Below, in pieces: positions 1-7,806 of a stretch of DNA of 17,035 bases. How positions within the stretch are numbered: the first letter of the stretch is position 1; every line of letters starts with the position of its first letter. The stretch lies in the NCBI GenBank assembly GCA_964196155.1, contig CAXMRP010000182.1:1-17035 (forward strand). The letters are read 5' to 3'. The stretch is from CAXMRP01 sp964196155. GTDB lineage: Bacteria; Pseudomonadota; Alphaproteobacteria; Rhizobiales; Afifellaceae. The notes beneath the pieces were generated by a model. The model saw nothing but the letters and a program-made list of their open reading frames with translations, made no database searches and was not told where the DNA came from. The translations under genes were made by a program, and so were the position numbers.

Positions 1-1131
1 TGTCCGGCGCCTTGTGAGGAGGCCTGCACGCTCAACATCACCGACAATCCGGTGACCATCAAGACCATCGAATGCGCCATTGTCGACCGGGCCTGGAAAG
101 AAGGCTGGATCGGACCGCAACTGGCGGGCGACAAGACCGGCAAGATGATCGCGGTGATCGGTGCCGGACCGTCCGGCATGGCCTGTGCCCAGCAATTGGC
201 GCGGGCGGGCCACGACGTGCATCTTTATGAAAAACACGCCAAGGCCGGCGGGCTTCTTCGTTACGGTATCCCTGATTTCAAAATGGAAAAGCATCTGATC
301 GACCGGCGGGTCAGCCAGATGGAGGCCGAAGGCGTGACCTTTCATTATGGCGCCAATATCGGCGTGGACATGCCGGTGGATGAGATTGTCGCGGGCCATA
401 ATGCGGTGGTGCTGACCGGTGGCGCGGAGGCCGGGCGCGATCTGCCGATCGAGGGCCGGGATCTGGACGGCATTCACTTCGCCATGGATTTTTTGCCGCA
501 ACAAAATCGCCGGGTCGGCAATGAGCCGCAGCCGGACGTGACGCCGATCCTGGCCGGTGGCAAGCATGTGGTGGTGATCGGCGGTGGCGATACGGGATCG
601 GACTGCATTGGCACGTCGGTGCGCCAGGGGGCGCTGTCGGTGACCCAGCTTGAAATCATGGTGCAGCCGCCGGTGCATCCCGACACGCCGATGATCTGGC
701 CGGATTGGCCAATGAAACTGCGCACTTCGTCCAGCCACGAGGAAGGGGCGGTGCGGGAATTTGCAGTAATGACACAAAAATTCACCGGCCGTGATGGCAC
801 GGTGACCCGGCTCCATTGCGTGCGGGTCGATGAAAAATTTCAGCCGGTCGAGGGTTCCGAATTTGAACTGAAGGCCGATCTGGTGCTGCTGGCGATGGGT
901 TTCGTGCATCCGATCCACGAGGGCATGATTGACGGGCTGGAGCTCGCCAAGGACGGGCGGGGCAATGTGGCTGCCGACACGAACAGCTATGCGACATCGC
1001 TCGACACGGTGTTTGCCGCCGGCGACATGCGGCGCGGGCAATCGCTGGTGGTGTGGGCGATCCGCGAAGGTCGGCAGGCGGCGCGGGCGGTCGATGAATT
1101 CCTGATGGGCGCGACGACACTTCCGAGTTAG
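1..1131 (+). CDS. gltD: Glutamate synthase (NADPH) small subunit, 5'-truncated by window edge
   Basis: This is the beta subunit of glutamate synthase, which passes NADPH electrons through FAD and Fe-S clusters to the large subunit GltB for glutamate synthesis from glutamine and 2-oxoglutarate. The reading frame is open from base 1, so 376 residues are visible of a family usually near 480, and about 100 N-terminal residues lie outside. Visible residues 1-9 (CPAPCEEAC) keep three cysteines of the Fe-S region. An FAD-binding VIGAGPSG lies near residue 52, a nucleotide-binding GGGDTGSD near 194, and the C-terminal VFAAGDMRRGQSLVVWAI completes the flavin fold. The GTG at 52 is internal and not a true start. 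It converges on the DUF459 gene with only 12 bases between stop codons. A gltB neighbour to the left is expected but not visible. Confidence 0.96.
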   Translation, partial: CPAPCEEACTLNITDNPVTIKTIECAIVDRAWKEGWIGPQLAGDKTGKMIAVIGAGPSGMACAQQLARAGHDVHLYEKHAKAGGLLRYGIPDFKMEKHLIDRRVSQMEAEGVTFHYGANIGVDMPVDEIVAGHNAVVLTGGAEAGRDLPIEGRDLDGIHFAMDFLPQQNRRVGNEPQPDVTPILAGGKHVVVIGGGDTGSDCIGTSVRQGALSVTQLEIMVQPPVHPDTPMIWPDWPMKLRTSSSHEEGAVREFAVMTQKFTGRDGTVTRLHCVRVDEKFQPVEGSEFELKADLVLLAMGFVHPIHEGMIDGLELAKDGRGNVAADTNSYATSLDTVFAAGDMRRGQSLVVWAIREGRQAARAVDEFLMGATTLPS

Positions 1132-1143
1132 GGGCCGCGTTAG

Positions 1144-2571
1144 CTAAAACTGGATTCCGGTCGTACTGGCTGGCGTATTCACGGCGGAAATCGTCGGTGC
1201 ACTGCCCTTTTTGGCATCCAGGGCCGCTGATTTCGGCGCGTCAGGCGTTTCACCAACCAGCGGGATTTGCGGGCGCGGCCATGTGTAATTGTCAATCCGG
1301 CCGGCAGGTGGCGGTTTCCGTATGATGACGACGTTTGCCGGCGCGGCTATTTTTGCTTCGATCTTCATTTCGCTTGCAGCCGGTTTGTCCGGCTCAACCG
1401 CCGCACTTGCGAGCGCCGTGGTGTCCGGTCCGGCCTGATCGACCATCGTTGTAGCGACCGGGTCAATATTTATTTCCGGCTCTGGCTCCGGGACCGGATA
1501 GGTCGACAATTGTGTGCCGTCCGGAGCGGATAACGTATCGAGCGCAATCATCGGACTGATGCGCTGACGGTCGATCGGGGTGCCTTCGGTGGCGATGGCA
1601 AATTGCGGGACCGTTCCATCGCGGATGATCTGCTTGATGCCCTGTTCCAGAAAAAACGCCAGCTTGCGTTTTCCGGCGCTGGTAAAATTCAGCCCGTCGT
1701 TGATGCGCAGGCGGCGGTTCTGGCCATTGATATCGGGTCCGCGCGCGACAAACTTTCCCTGATCGTCTGCAAATCCGCCCCACAGATCGACGAAAGGAAT
1801 TCCAGCGCTTGTCGCGGCTTCCCGGTAGGTCGTGTTGAACTCGGAATAATCCCGCGACAGGCTGGCCTTGGAAACCGGCACAAGGCCAGCCCAATATGTC
1901 GGTATCTTGGCGATGGCGACCGCGTTGGTTAGTTCACGGACCCGGGCTGCGTAGGCGGCGCGCCACGCATCGGTGTCGGTCTGGATGCGGCCTGATCCGG
2001 CGCGGAAGGGCTGGCGGTCGTTGGCGCCGACCATGATGACGATCACCGCCGGCTTAAATTTCGTGACCAGTTCGGGCAGGATCCGGACCCAGTTGAAATA
2101 ATCGTCGCGCACCAGACCGGATGCGCCCTCGGAGGCGTTGACGATCTGGATTTCGGGATTTTCCTTGAATGCGGCGACCAGACCGCCGGCCATCGCCTGT
2201 GCCATGAAATCGCCGATGACCAGAACATTGGACACCGGGCCGTCATAGGTTTTCCGGGGCGCGATGATGATTTTCGCTTTTGATTTGCCGGTCCGCCGCC
2301 GGACCGTTCGCTTTTTCTTGCGGGTAGATTTTTTCCGGGTCGCCTTTTTCCTGGTGGTTTTGCGCGGTTCGGCTTTGCTTTTTTTCGCCGGTTTGGCTTT
2401 GCGCTCCTTACGCTGGCCGCCAAACAGAAACTTGAACAGGCCGGGATTTTTCACCGGTTTTTCTGCCTGCGCCAGCACGAAGGGCACCGCCCGCTCGGCC
2501 GCGGCAACCATTGCGGCACCATCCGGTCGCAGCAGGAAGACCATTGCCACAAGTACGCAACACAAACGCAT
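1144..2571 (-). CDS. DUF459-type SGNH-fold periplasmic protein with basic linker
   Basis: The 475-residue protein opens with a hydrophobic signal-like segment (about residues 1-34). A strikingly basic linker follows (about 53-100, with repeated TRKK units), then an SGNH/GDSL-type domain (about 113-318) and a Pro/Ala-rich tail. The domain fits the DUF459 family common in Rhizobiales. Block I reads VIGDFMAQ (residues 118-125), where a catalytic esterase would have GDS. Block III reads VGANDR (181-186). The late block reads DGLNFT (292-297), with Asn where the catalytic His is expected. Hydrolase activity is therefore doubtful, although such divergence may be typical of DUF459. The start is ATG with no strong ribosome-binding site. 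An internal ATG ten codons in is an alternative, but it would shorten the signal peptide. It lies 109 bases downstream of the transglycosylase gene and may share its transcript. The substrate is unknown. Confidence 0.85.
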   Translation of the reverse strand: MRLCCVLVAMVFLLRPDGAAMVAAAERAVPFVLAQAEKPVKNPGLFKFLFGGQRKERKAKPAKKSKAEPRKTTRKKATRKKSTRKKKRTVRRRTGKSKAKIIIAPRKTYDGPVSNVLVIGDFMAQAMAGGLVAAFKENPEIQIVNASEGASGLVRDDYFNWVRILPELVTKFKPAVIVIMVGANDRQPFRAGSGRIQTDTDAWRAAYAARVRELTNAVAIAKIPTYWAGLVPVSKASLSRDYSEFNTTYREAATSAGIPFVDLWGGFADDQGKFVARGPDINGQNRRLRINDGLNFTSAGKRKLAFFLEQGIKQIIRDGTVPQFAIATEGTPIDRQRISPMIALDTLSAPDGTQLSTYPVPEPEPEINIDPVATTMVDQAGPDTTALASAAVEPDKPAASEMKIEAKIAAPANVVIIRKPPPAGRIDNYTWPRPQIPLVGETPDAPKSAALDAKKGSAPTISAVNTPASTTGIQF

Positions 2572-2680
2572 GGGTCAGCCGTTCGATCCTGGTATTGGTC
2601 TGTTTGAGCCCGGTTTTGCGCGCTCATTCCGGTTGATGCCCCAACCGGGTTTATTTCCCAAACACGGGATTTGGCGAATT

Positions 2681-3904
2681 CTAACGCCTGCGCAGGCGCA
2701 ACAGCAAATCAAATCCGGCAAATCCGTCCTGTTCCAGCCCGCGCCGGGCCTGATAGGCGCGAATGGCGGCCTTGGACATGGGGCCAATCTTGCCGTCGAT
2801 CTTGCCGCCATAGTGGCCGGCCCGAGCCAGATGGGACTGGATTTCGCGAAATTCGGTATTCTGCAATGCCCGTTCGTTTTGCGGCCACGGCGCTCTGAAT
2901 GCCTTGCCGCCGCGCAGCCGGTCGGCCAAATGGCCGATGGCGATCGCATAGGCGGTGGCATTATTGTAGCGCTTGATGACGAAATGATTGCGCAGCATCA
3001 GGAACCCAGGCCCGTTGGCACCGGCGGGCAAAATCAGGATCGCCTGATCACCGGGCCTTGGAAAGGGCCGACCATTGGCGCGCACAACCCCAAGCTTGCG
3101 CCACTGGGCCACCGTTCGCTTGGTAGTCTCGTCGGCCAGCCGGTACTTGAAACCTGGCCGAACGGCAATTTCATAGCCCCAGGTTTTGCCCGTGCGCCAC
3201 CCGGATTTTTTCAGATAGTTGGCGGCCGAAGCCAGCGCATCGGTTGGCGTCGTCCAGATATCGCGCCGGCCGTCGCCGTCAAAATCGACCGCGTAGCCGT
3301 TATAGGTTGTGGGAATGAACTGGGTGTGGCCCATGGCGCCAGCCCACGATCCGGTCATGCGATTAAGCGGGATATCACCGCGTTGCACGATTTTCAGGGC
3401 GGCGATCAGCTGCTGGCGGCCAAACTTGCGCCGCCGCCGGTCGGCATAGGCCAGTGTCGCCAGTGAGCGGATGACATTGCGGACGATTTTGGGATCGTCC
3501 AGCACCTGGCCGTAGGAAGATTCCATGCCCCAGATGGCGACCAGAATGTGCCGGTCGACGCCATAGGTGCGCTCCAGCGCATCCAGAAGCCGTGCGTGGC
3601 GGCGCAGCATGTCCTTGCCGTTCTTCAGCCGTTTTTCGGATACCGCCTTGGCCACATAGGCCCAGAGCGGCTTGACGAATTCGGGCTGATAACGGGCCTT
3701 TTCCAGCACTTCGGGATCGGGGGTCAGCCCGCGGAATGCGGCGTTATAGGTTGCCGAAGACACGCCGGCGGAGCGGGCGGCGGGCCAGAATTCCCGCACC
3801 CAGCGGTCAAATCCGGCATCGGCAAAGGCCGGGCCGGTTGTCGCCATCATCAAAAATACCAGAACGCAACGATACAACTGTCGGGGATAAAGCCATCGGG
3901 CCAT
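2681..3904 (-). CDS. MltB-type lytic murein transglycosylase with peptidoglycan-binding domain
   Basis: It is predicted to cleave the MurNAc-GlcNAc bond of peptidoglycan in the periplasm, leaving 1,6-anhydro ends. The 407 residues contain a signal peptide (1-28, ending GPAFA), an SLT_2/MltB catalytic domain (about 30-330) and a C-terminal PG_binding_1 domain (about 345-405). The catalytic Glu lies in WGMESSYG (E128). Family motifs AGAMGHTQFIPTTY (188-201) and a DFDGDGRRDIW loop (207-217) are present. The ATG start is supported by AGGGA at 3911-3915, seven bases upstream, and by the signal peptide directly after it. There is no lipobox, so it is probably soluble in the periplasm or weakly membrane-held rather than a lipoprotein like E. 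coli MltB. It lies between galE and the DUF459 gene on the same strand. Confidence 0.93.
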   Translation of the reverse strand: MARWLYPRQLYRCVLVFLMMATTGPAFADAGFDRWVREFWPAARSAGVSSATYNAAFRGLTPDPEVLEKARYQPEFVKPLWAYVAKAVSEKRLKNGKDMLRRHARLLDALERTYGVDRHILVAIWGMESSYGQVLDDPKIVRNVIRSLATLAYADRRRRKFGRQQLIAALKIVQRGDIPLNRMTGSWAGAMGHTQFIPTTYNGYAVDFDGDGRRDIWTTPTDALASAANYLKKSGWRTGKTWGYEIAVRPGFKYRLADETTKRTVAQWRKLGVVRANGRPFPRPGDQAILILPAGANGPGFLMLRNHFVIKRYNNATAYAIAIGHLADRLRGGKAFRAPWPQNERALQNTEFREIQSHLARAGHYGGKIDGKIGPMSKAAIRAYQARRGLEQDGFAGFDLLLRLRRR

Positions 3905-3972
3905 TGGGAAATCCCTGCCTGCGAATCAGTTTGCCAAACCATAATATGGGCTTGGGCGTGCCAAATTCCACG

Positions 3973-3996
3973 AAAATTTGCCGATAGTGCGGCAAA
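3973..3996 (-). terminator. Possible weak intrinsic terminator after galE
   Basis: A perfect 7-bp stem (TTTGCCG/CGGCAAA) with a 6-base loop is followed on the minus strand by TTTT. It lies 44 bases past the galE stop and 69 bases before the transglycosylase start. The stem is short and the T run has only four bases, so termination may be partial. Confidence 0.4.
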
Positions 3997-4039
3997 AGCG
4001 CTTGATACATGCCCGAATAGGGGCGTTGCATGCCGGTTT

Positions 4040-5032
4040 TCAGGCTGAGCGGCGGGCGGCGATTGCGCGGTTTTCCCAGGCCAGGGCATGGGTGACGATC
4101 TGATCCAGATCGTCAAAACGTGGCGTCCAGGCCAGGATTTCGCGGATCGATCGGGCTTGCGCCACCATGGCCGGAATATCGCCGGGGCGGCGATCGCGGG
4201 CGCGGATATCAAGAAGTGTGCCGGATATCCGCTGGACACAATCCAGCACTTCCAGAACCGAATGGCCGCGGCCATAGCCGCAGTTCAGGGTCAGGTTCTG
4301 GCCCCCGGACCGCAGATGATTAAGGGCGGCAAAATGGGCTCGGGCAAGATCGCTGACATGGATATAGTCACGGATACCGGTGCCGTCGGGCGTATCATAA
4401 TCGGTGCCGAATACGGCGACATGGTCGCGTTTGCCGATTGCCGCCTCGATGGCGACCTTGATGAGATGGGTGGCGCCCCGGGTCGACTGGCCGGTGCGGC
4501 AAGCCGGGTCGGCGCCGGCAACGTTGAAATAACGCAGGACCGCAAAGGAAATCCCGTAGGCTTGCGCCGCATCGGCGAGCATGCGCTCGGTCATCATTTT
4601 TGAAGCGCCGTAGGGGGACAGGGGATCAAGGGTTGCTGTCTCTGCGACCGGAATATTCTGCGGTGTGCCATAGACCGCGGCGGTGGATGAAAAAATAAAA
4701 CGGGGAATGCCGGCGGCGATGGCAGCGGCGAGCAATTCGCGTGATTTGGTCGTATTGTTGAGATAATAACCCAGCGGATCGGCAACTGATTCAGGGACAA
4801 CGACGGAACCGGCAAAATGAATGACGGTATCAATATCGCGCGTGGCGAAGATGCGATCCAAAAGCACAGGATCGCCGATATCGCCGATAAACCGCTCCGC
4901 ACCGGGAGCGATCGCTTCTTCATGGCCGGTGGACAGATTGTCGAGCACGACCACCTGTTCGCCGTGGTCCAACAGCTCCCAGACCATATGACTGCCGATA
5001 TAGCCGGCCCCGCCGGTTACCAGAACGCTCAC
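4040..5032 (-). CDS. galE: UDP-glucose 4-epimerase
   Basis: GalE interconverts UDP-glucose and UDP-galactose using tightly bound NAD, feeding LPS, exopolysaccharide and galactose metabolism in the cytoplasm. The 330-residue length is normal for the family. The Rossmann motif GGAGYIGSH lies at residues 7-15. The extended-SDR catalytic set is complete: Ser116-Thr117 in SSTAAVYG and the Tyr141/Lys145 pair in YGASK. The start is GTG, supported by a GAGG-type ribosome-binding site a few bases upstream and by the motif lying at the usual distance from the N-terminus. It is divergent from galU across 99 bases, so the two genes that make and epimerise UDP-glucose probably share one regulatory region. 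Confidence 0.95.
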   Translation of the reverse strand: MSVLVTGGAGYIGSHMVWELLDHGEQVVVLDNLSTGHEEAIAPGAERFIGDIGDPVLLDRIFATRDIDTVIHFAGSVVVPESVADPLGYYLNNTTKSRELLAAAIAAGIPRFIFSSTAAVYGTPQNIPVAETATLDPLSPYGASKMMTERMLADAAQAYGISFAVLRYFNVAGADPACRTGQSTRGATHLIKVAIEAAIGKRDHVAVFGTDYDTPDGTGIRDYIHVSDLARAHFAALNHLRSGGQNLTLNCGYGRGHSVLEVLDCVQRISGTLLDIRARDRRPGDIPAMVAQARSIREILAWTPRFDDLDQIVTHALAWENRAIAARRSA

Positions 5033-5062
5033 GTTGCGCCTCGCTGTGAAAAGTGAATTTTC

Positions 5063-5109
5063 TTAAACACCGTATTAAATACCGTTGTAATAGATACGCC
5101 CCGGGGGCG
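5063..5109 (+). promoter_or_regulatory. Candidate galU promoter and palindrome in the galE-galU intergenic region
   Basis: An AT-rich block holds a -35-like TTAAAC (5063-5068) and a -10-like TGTAAT (5086-5091) separated by 17 bases. This would start transcription close to 5098. A perfect 13-base palindrome, CGCCCC-G-GGGGCG (5097-5109), lies at that point. A second perfect 11-base palindrome (5072-5082) lies in the spacer. The -10 matches the sigma-70 consensus at five of six positions, but the -35 matches at only three. Assignment is by eye only. Confidence 0.35.
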
Positions 5110-5131
5110 GTTCGTCGTACCGAAAGGAAAA

Positions 5132-6040
5132 GTGGTGGTTAATCGCATCCGCAAGGCTGTCTTTCCTGTTGCCGGGCTTGGCACCCGGTTTTTGCCGGCC
5201 ACCAAGGCCATGCCGAAGGAAATGCTGACGATCGTTGATCGGCCGGTGATCCAGTATGTAGTGGATGAGGCGCGCGCCGCCGGGATTGAACATTTCGTCT
5301 TCGTCACCGGCCGCAACAAGTCGGTCATCGAGGATCATTTCGATATCCAGGTCGAGCTGGAAGATACGCTTGCCGAGCGCGGCAAGGACGATGCGCTGGC
5401 CGAACTGAAGGCCGGGTTGCCGGAACCGGGCGCGACCAGCTTTACCCGCCAGCAGGCGCCGCTGGGTCTGGGTCACGCGGTGTGGTGCGCGCGCGATATC
5501 GTTGGCCGTGAACCGTTTGCAGTACTGTTGCCGGACATGGTGATGCAGGCGGAAAAGGGTTGCCTAAGCCAGATGATGGCGGCGTATGATTTGCATGGCG
5601 GCAACGTCATGGCGGTGGAGGAAGTGGCTGCCGACCAGGTGCACAATTACGGCATTGTCGGGATTGGTTCTGAAGACGAAACCGGGTTTGAAATCACCGA
5701 GATGGTGGAAAAACCAAAGCCGGCGGACGCGCCATCCAATCTCTACATTTCCGGACGCTATATTTTGCAACCGGAGATTTTCGACGTGCTGGCCAATCAG
5801 GGACAGGGCGCCGGCAATGAAATCCAGCTGACCGATGCGATGATCCGTCTTTCGCAAACTCAGCGGTTTTCCGGGGTCCGGTTCCATGGCCGGACCTTCG
5901 ATTGCGGGTCCAAGGCGGGATTTCTTGCCGCCAATGTCGCCCATGCGCTGGCGCGGCCTGATATTGCCGCCGATTTCCGTACCGAATTGAACAAGATCAT
6001 TTCCGGGGTAGGGCTACTGCGGCGAGACGCCGCCGAATAG
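5132..6040 (+). CDS. galU: UTP-glucose-1-phosphate uridylyltransferase
   Basis: GalU makes UDP-glucose from UTP and glucose-1-phosphate, the entry point for glucose- and galactose-containing envelope polysaccharides. The 302-residue length is typical. The nucleotidyltransferase signature VAGLGTRFLPATKAMPKEM lies at about residues 12-30, and conserved GLGHAV and NNYGIVG-like segments follow in order. Two consecutive GTG codons (5132 and 5135) can serve as start. AAAGGA at 5123-5128 is the ribosome-binding site, and the second GTG has slightly better spacing. It diverges from galE and converges on the outer-membrane barrel gene with only three bases between stop codons. Confidence 0.95.
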   Translation: MVVNRIRKAVFPVAGLGTRFLPATKAMPKEMLTIVDRPVIQYVVDEARAAGIEHFVFVTGRNKSVIEDHFDIQVELEDTLAERGKDDALAELKAGLPEPGATSFTRQQAPLGLGHAVWCARDIVGREPFAVLLPDMVMQAEKGCLSQMMAAYDLHGGNVMAVEEVAADQVHNYGIVGIGSEDETGFEITEMVEKPKPADAPSNLYISGRYILQPEIFDVLANQGQGAGNEIQLTDAMIRLSQTQRFSGVRFHGRTFDCGSKAGFLAANVAHALARPDIAADFRTELNKIISGVGLLRRDAAE

Positions 6041-6043
6041 GGC

Positions 6044-7627
6044 TCAGCGCTTCATGCGCAGCCGCATGGAAAGCCGGTGTTCGGTCCCGCTGACCGAGGT
6101 AGCATCGCTGTCAACATCGACAAAGACATAGCGGCCAACAATGGCGGCGTACCGGCTCATGTCATAGACCAGTTCGGCGTAACCGGTGATGGTGTTATCG
6201 GTGCGCATCAGGCCGACAAAGTCTTCGCGTTCATAGACACCGCCGGCGGTTGCGCGAAGCCGGTCGCGGAACTGACGGCTGACCGATGCGGTGATTGCAT
6301 GATTGCGCGATCCTGAAACGCCGGGCTGGAACGAGCCATCGGTTAGTGAGGTCGCTCCGATCCGGACCTCGGTGAGGCGAACCGGTGACCACAACAGATC
6401 GGCGGCGACTACAACAGAATTGATCGAGGCGAGGGCGGGATCGTCGAAATCGTCTCGTTGATATCCGAGCGAAAACTCGCCGGACAGTTTTGGGCCACGG
6501 TCGAGGGCGATGCCGGCACGGGCAGCGCTGAAAGAACGCGCCCGCTGGATACCGTTTGAATCGATCCTTTGATCGTAGTCCACACGGCCCGCTGACACGG
6601 CGACAAAGGGCGCAAATGAGGGCGATGGAACGACAGACAGGCGCGTTTCAACCGCATATTCGGTACTGTCGCGCTCGCTGAGATTGGCGCTGCCACCGCC
6701 CGCCAATGTTACATCTTCGTTGATAACACGGGCCACCGAGCCGGCCAGCGATGCGGTAACAATGCCGCCGGTTCGGGAAATGCGTCCGCCTGCCGAAAGG
6801 GTGTGGACATCAGGGCGCTGGGTCGCATCATCCGGCGTATCGGGATCGGTGTAACTGGTCTGATCAAGATTGTACCCGGCGGTCGTCTCAATGGTGGTTT
6901 GGGAAGCCAGTTCAAAACGGGCAAGAAAGCGCGCGTCGACGCCCTTCTCATCATACTGGTCGTCACCGTATAGGGCGGCGGCGCCTCGAATTTCAAACCG
7001 GACCAGATGGGTTTCGCTTTCCGATATCGCTTCGATATTTACATCAACCAGTGCGCCCACTGCTTCAGGACCGGCCGGGCCGCCATCGACATTGCTGGTC
7101 GCCACGACGCCGACATCGAGCGTCGGGCGGACGATGAAGGTGCCAAGAGCGATGCCCGGTGCAGCAAAGGGATTGTCCTCCGGCTCGCCTCCATCAGCGC
7201 GAGCGTTGATCTCTTCGTTTATCGTTTCGGCAACCTCCGGCCCGCGCATGGCGGGTCCAATTGGTTGATCGGCGGTTGGTCCAGCCATGGCCGGTCCAGG
7301 TTGGGCATTGGCCTCAGTGATCGGGGTGGCATTGGGCGCAGGGTCGGGCGGCAACGCCAGCGGCGGTGGTATAATCAGGGTATTGTCTTCGACCGGGCCT
7401 GTTGTGCGGAAATCGTCGCCAGCGCCTCGGATGAATTCGGCCCCGGCGCCACTATCGGGTTGGTCCGACAGGGACAGGTCGTCGGAAAAGGTGGTGACAA
7501 CAACCGGATCGCCAGAGCCGCGCAGCAGAAAGTCGACCTCGGCGTCTTGCGCCCGGACGGGCATCGCGGCGGACATCAACGCGATGGCCGACAGGCTGGC
7601 AATAAGGTGAAGTTCGAGTTTCGGCAT
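6044..7627 (-). CDS. BBP2-type outer-membrane beta-barrel protein
   Basis: The protein from this start has 527 residues. Residues 1-26 form a signal peptide (MPKLELHLIASLSAIALMSA, then AMPVRA). A Pro/Ala/Gly-rich, probably unstructured region with repeated GPAM units runs to about 150. The rest alternates polar and hydrophobic residues in short strands, as expected of an outer-membrane barrel. The best family fit is putative beta-barrel porin 2 (BBP2, PF10082 type), often found near polysaccharide genes in alphaproteobacteria. The ATG at 7627 is preferred over an upstream in-frame GTG at 7669 because AGGG lies about eight bases before it and the signal peptide begins there. The C-terminus (RLRMKR) lacks the usual terminal aromatic residue, so barrel closure and insertion may be atypical. 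It is convergent with galU and divergent from kdsD. A role in polysaccharide export or anchoring is inference. Confidence 0.8.
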   Translation of the reverse strand: MPKLELHLIASLSAIALMSAAMPVRAQDAEVDFLLRGSGDPVVVTTFSDDLSLSDQPDSGAGAEFIRGAGDDFRTTGPVEDNTLIIPPPLALPPDPAPNATPITEANAQPGPAMAGPTADQPIGPAMRGPEVAETINEEINARADGGEPEDNPFAAPGIALGTFIVRPTLDVGVVATSNVDGGPAGPEAVGALVDVNIEAISESETHLVRFEIRGAAALYGDDQYDEKGVDARFLARFELASQTTIETTAGYNLDQTSYTDPDTPDDATQRPDVHTLSAGGRISRTGGIVTASLAGSVARVINEDVTLAGGGSANLSERDSTEYAVETRLSVVPSPSFAPFVAVSAGRVDYDQRIDSNGIQRARSFSAARAGIALDRGPKLSGEFSLGYQRDDFDDPALASINSVVVAADLLWSPVRLTEVRIGATSLTDGSFQPGVSGSRNHAITASVSRQFRDRLRATAGGVYEREDFVGLMRTDNTITGYAELVYDMSRYAAIVGRYVFVDVDSDATSVSGTEHRLSMRLRMKR

Positions 7628-7674
7628 CGGAATCCCTGACCCACCGCTTGCCGCGGCCTTTCCGTTCACAACCG

Positions 7675-7693
7675 GTAAACCAGTATGGTTAAC
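7675..7693. promoter_or_regulatory. Imperfect palindrome between the barrel gene and kdsD
   Basis: A 19-base sequence of the form GTAAACCA-N3-TGGTTAAC pairs at seven of nine symmetric positions. It lies 48 bases upstream of the barrel-gene ATG and about 114 bases upstream of kdsD, where a repressor or activator could act on either gene. The half-site GGTTAAC resembles motifs bound by alphaproteobacterial regulators, but no specific factor can be assigned. Confidence 0.3.
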
Positions 7694-7751
7694 AGCGACT
7701 TTCCGGCAGGCGTATTGGGTAGTCGGTATCGAGGCCCTCGCTATGCCGATT

Positions 7752-7768
7752 GCACCTGTGGTAGGTGC
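7752..7768. repeat. Short perfect inverted repeat upstream of kdsD
   Basis: GCACCT and AGGTGC are separated by five bases. The right arm covers the upstream GTG (7765) that could otherwise be read as the kdsD start, which favours the later ATG at 7807. It may be an operator or a leader hairpin. No T run follows, so it is not a terminator. Confidence 0.3.
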
Positions 7769-7806
7769 CGGACCGAGATGTTGATGACGAGCGTGGACTG
7801 TGTGTC

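Noticed and set aside
2264..3466. Long plus-strand open frame (400 codons) opposite the DUF459 and transglycosylase genes
   Set aside because: It spans two well-supported minus-strand genes and has no family likeness. Its length is due to G+C bias.
6019..6033. Perfect 6-bp GC hairpin with a 3-base loop at the end of galU, a possible bidirectional terminator for the convergent galU and barrel genes
   Set aside because: It lies within the coding sequence, has no T run on either strand, and codon usage explains it.
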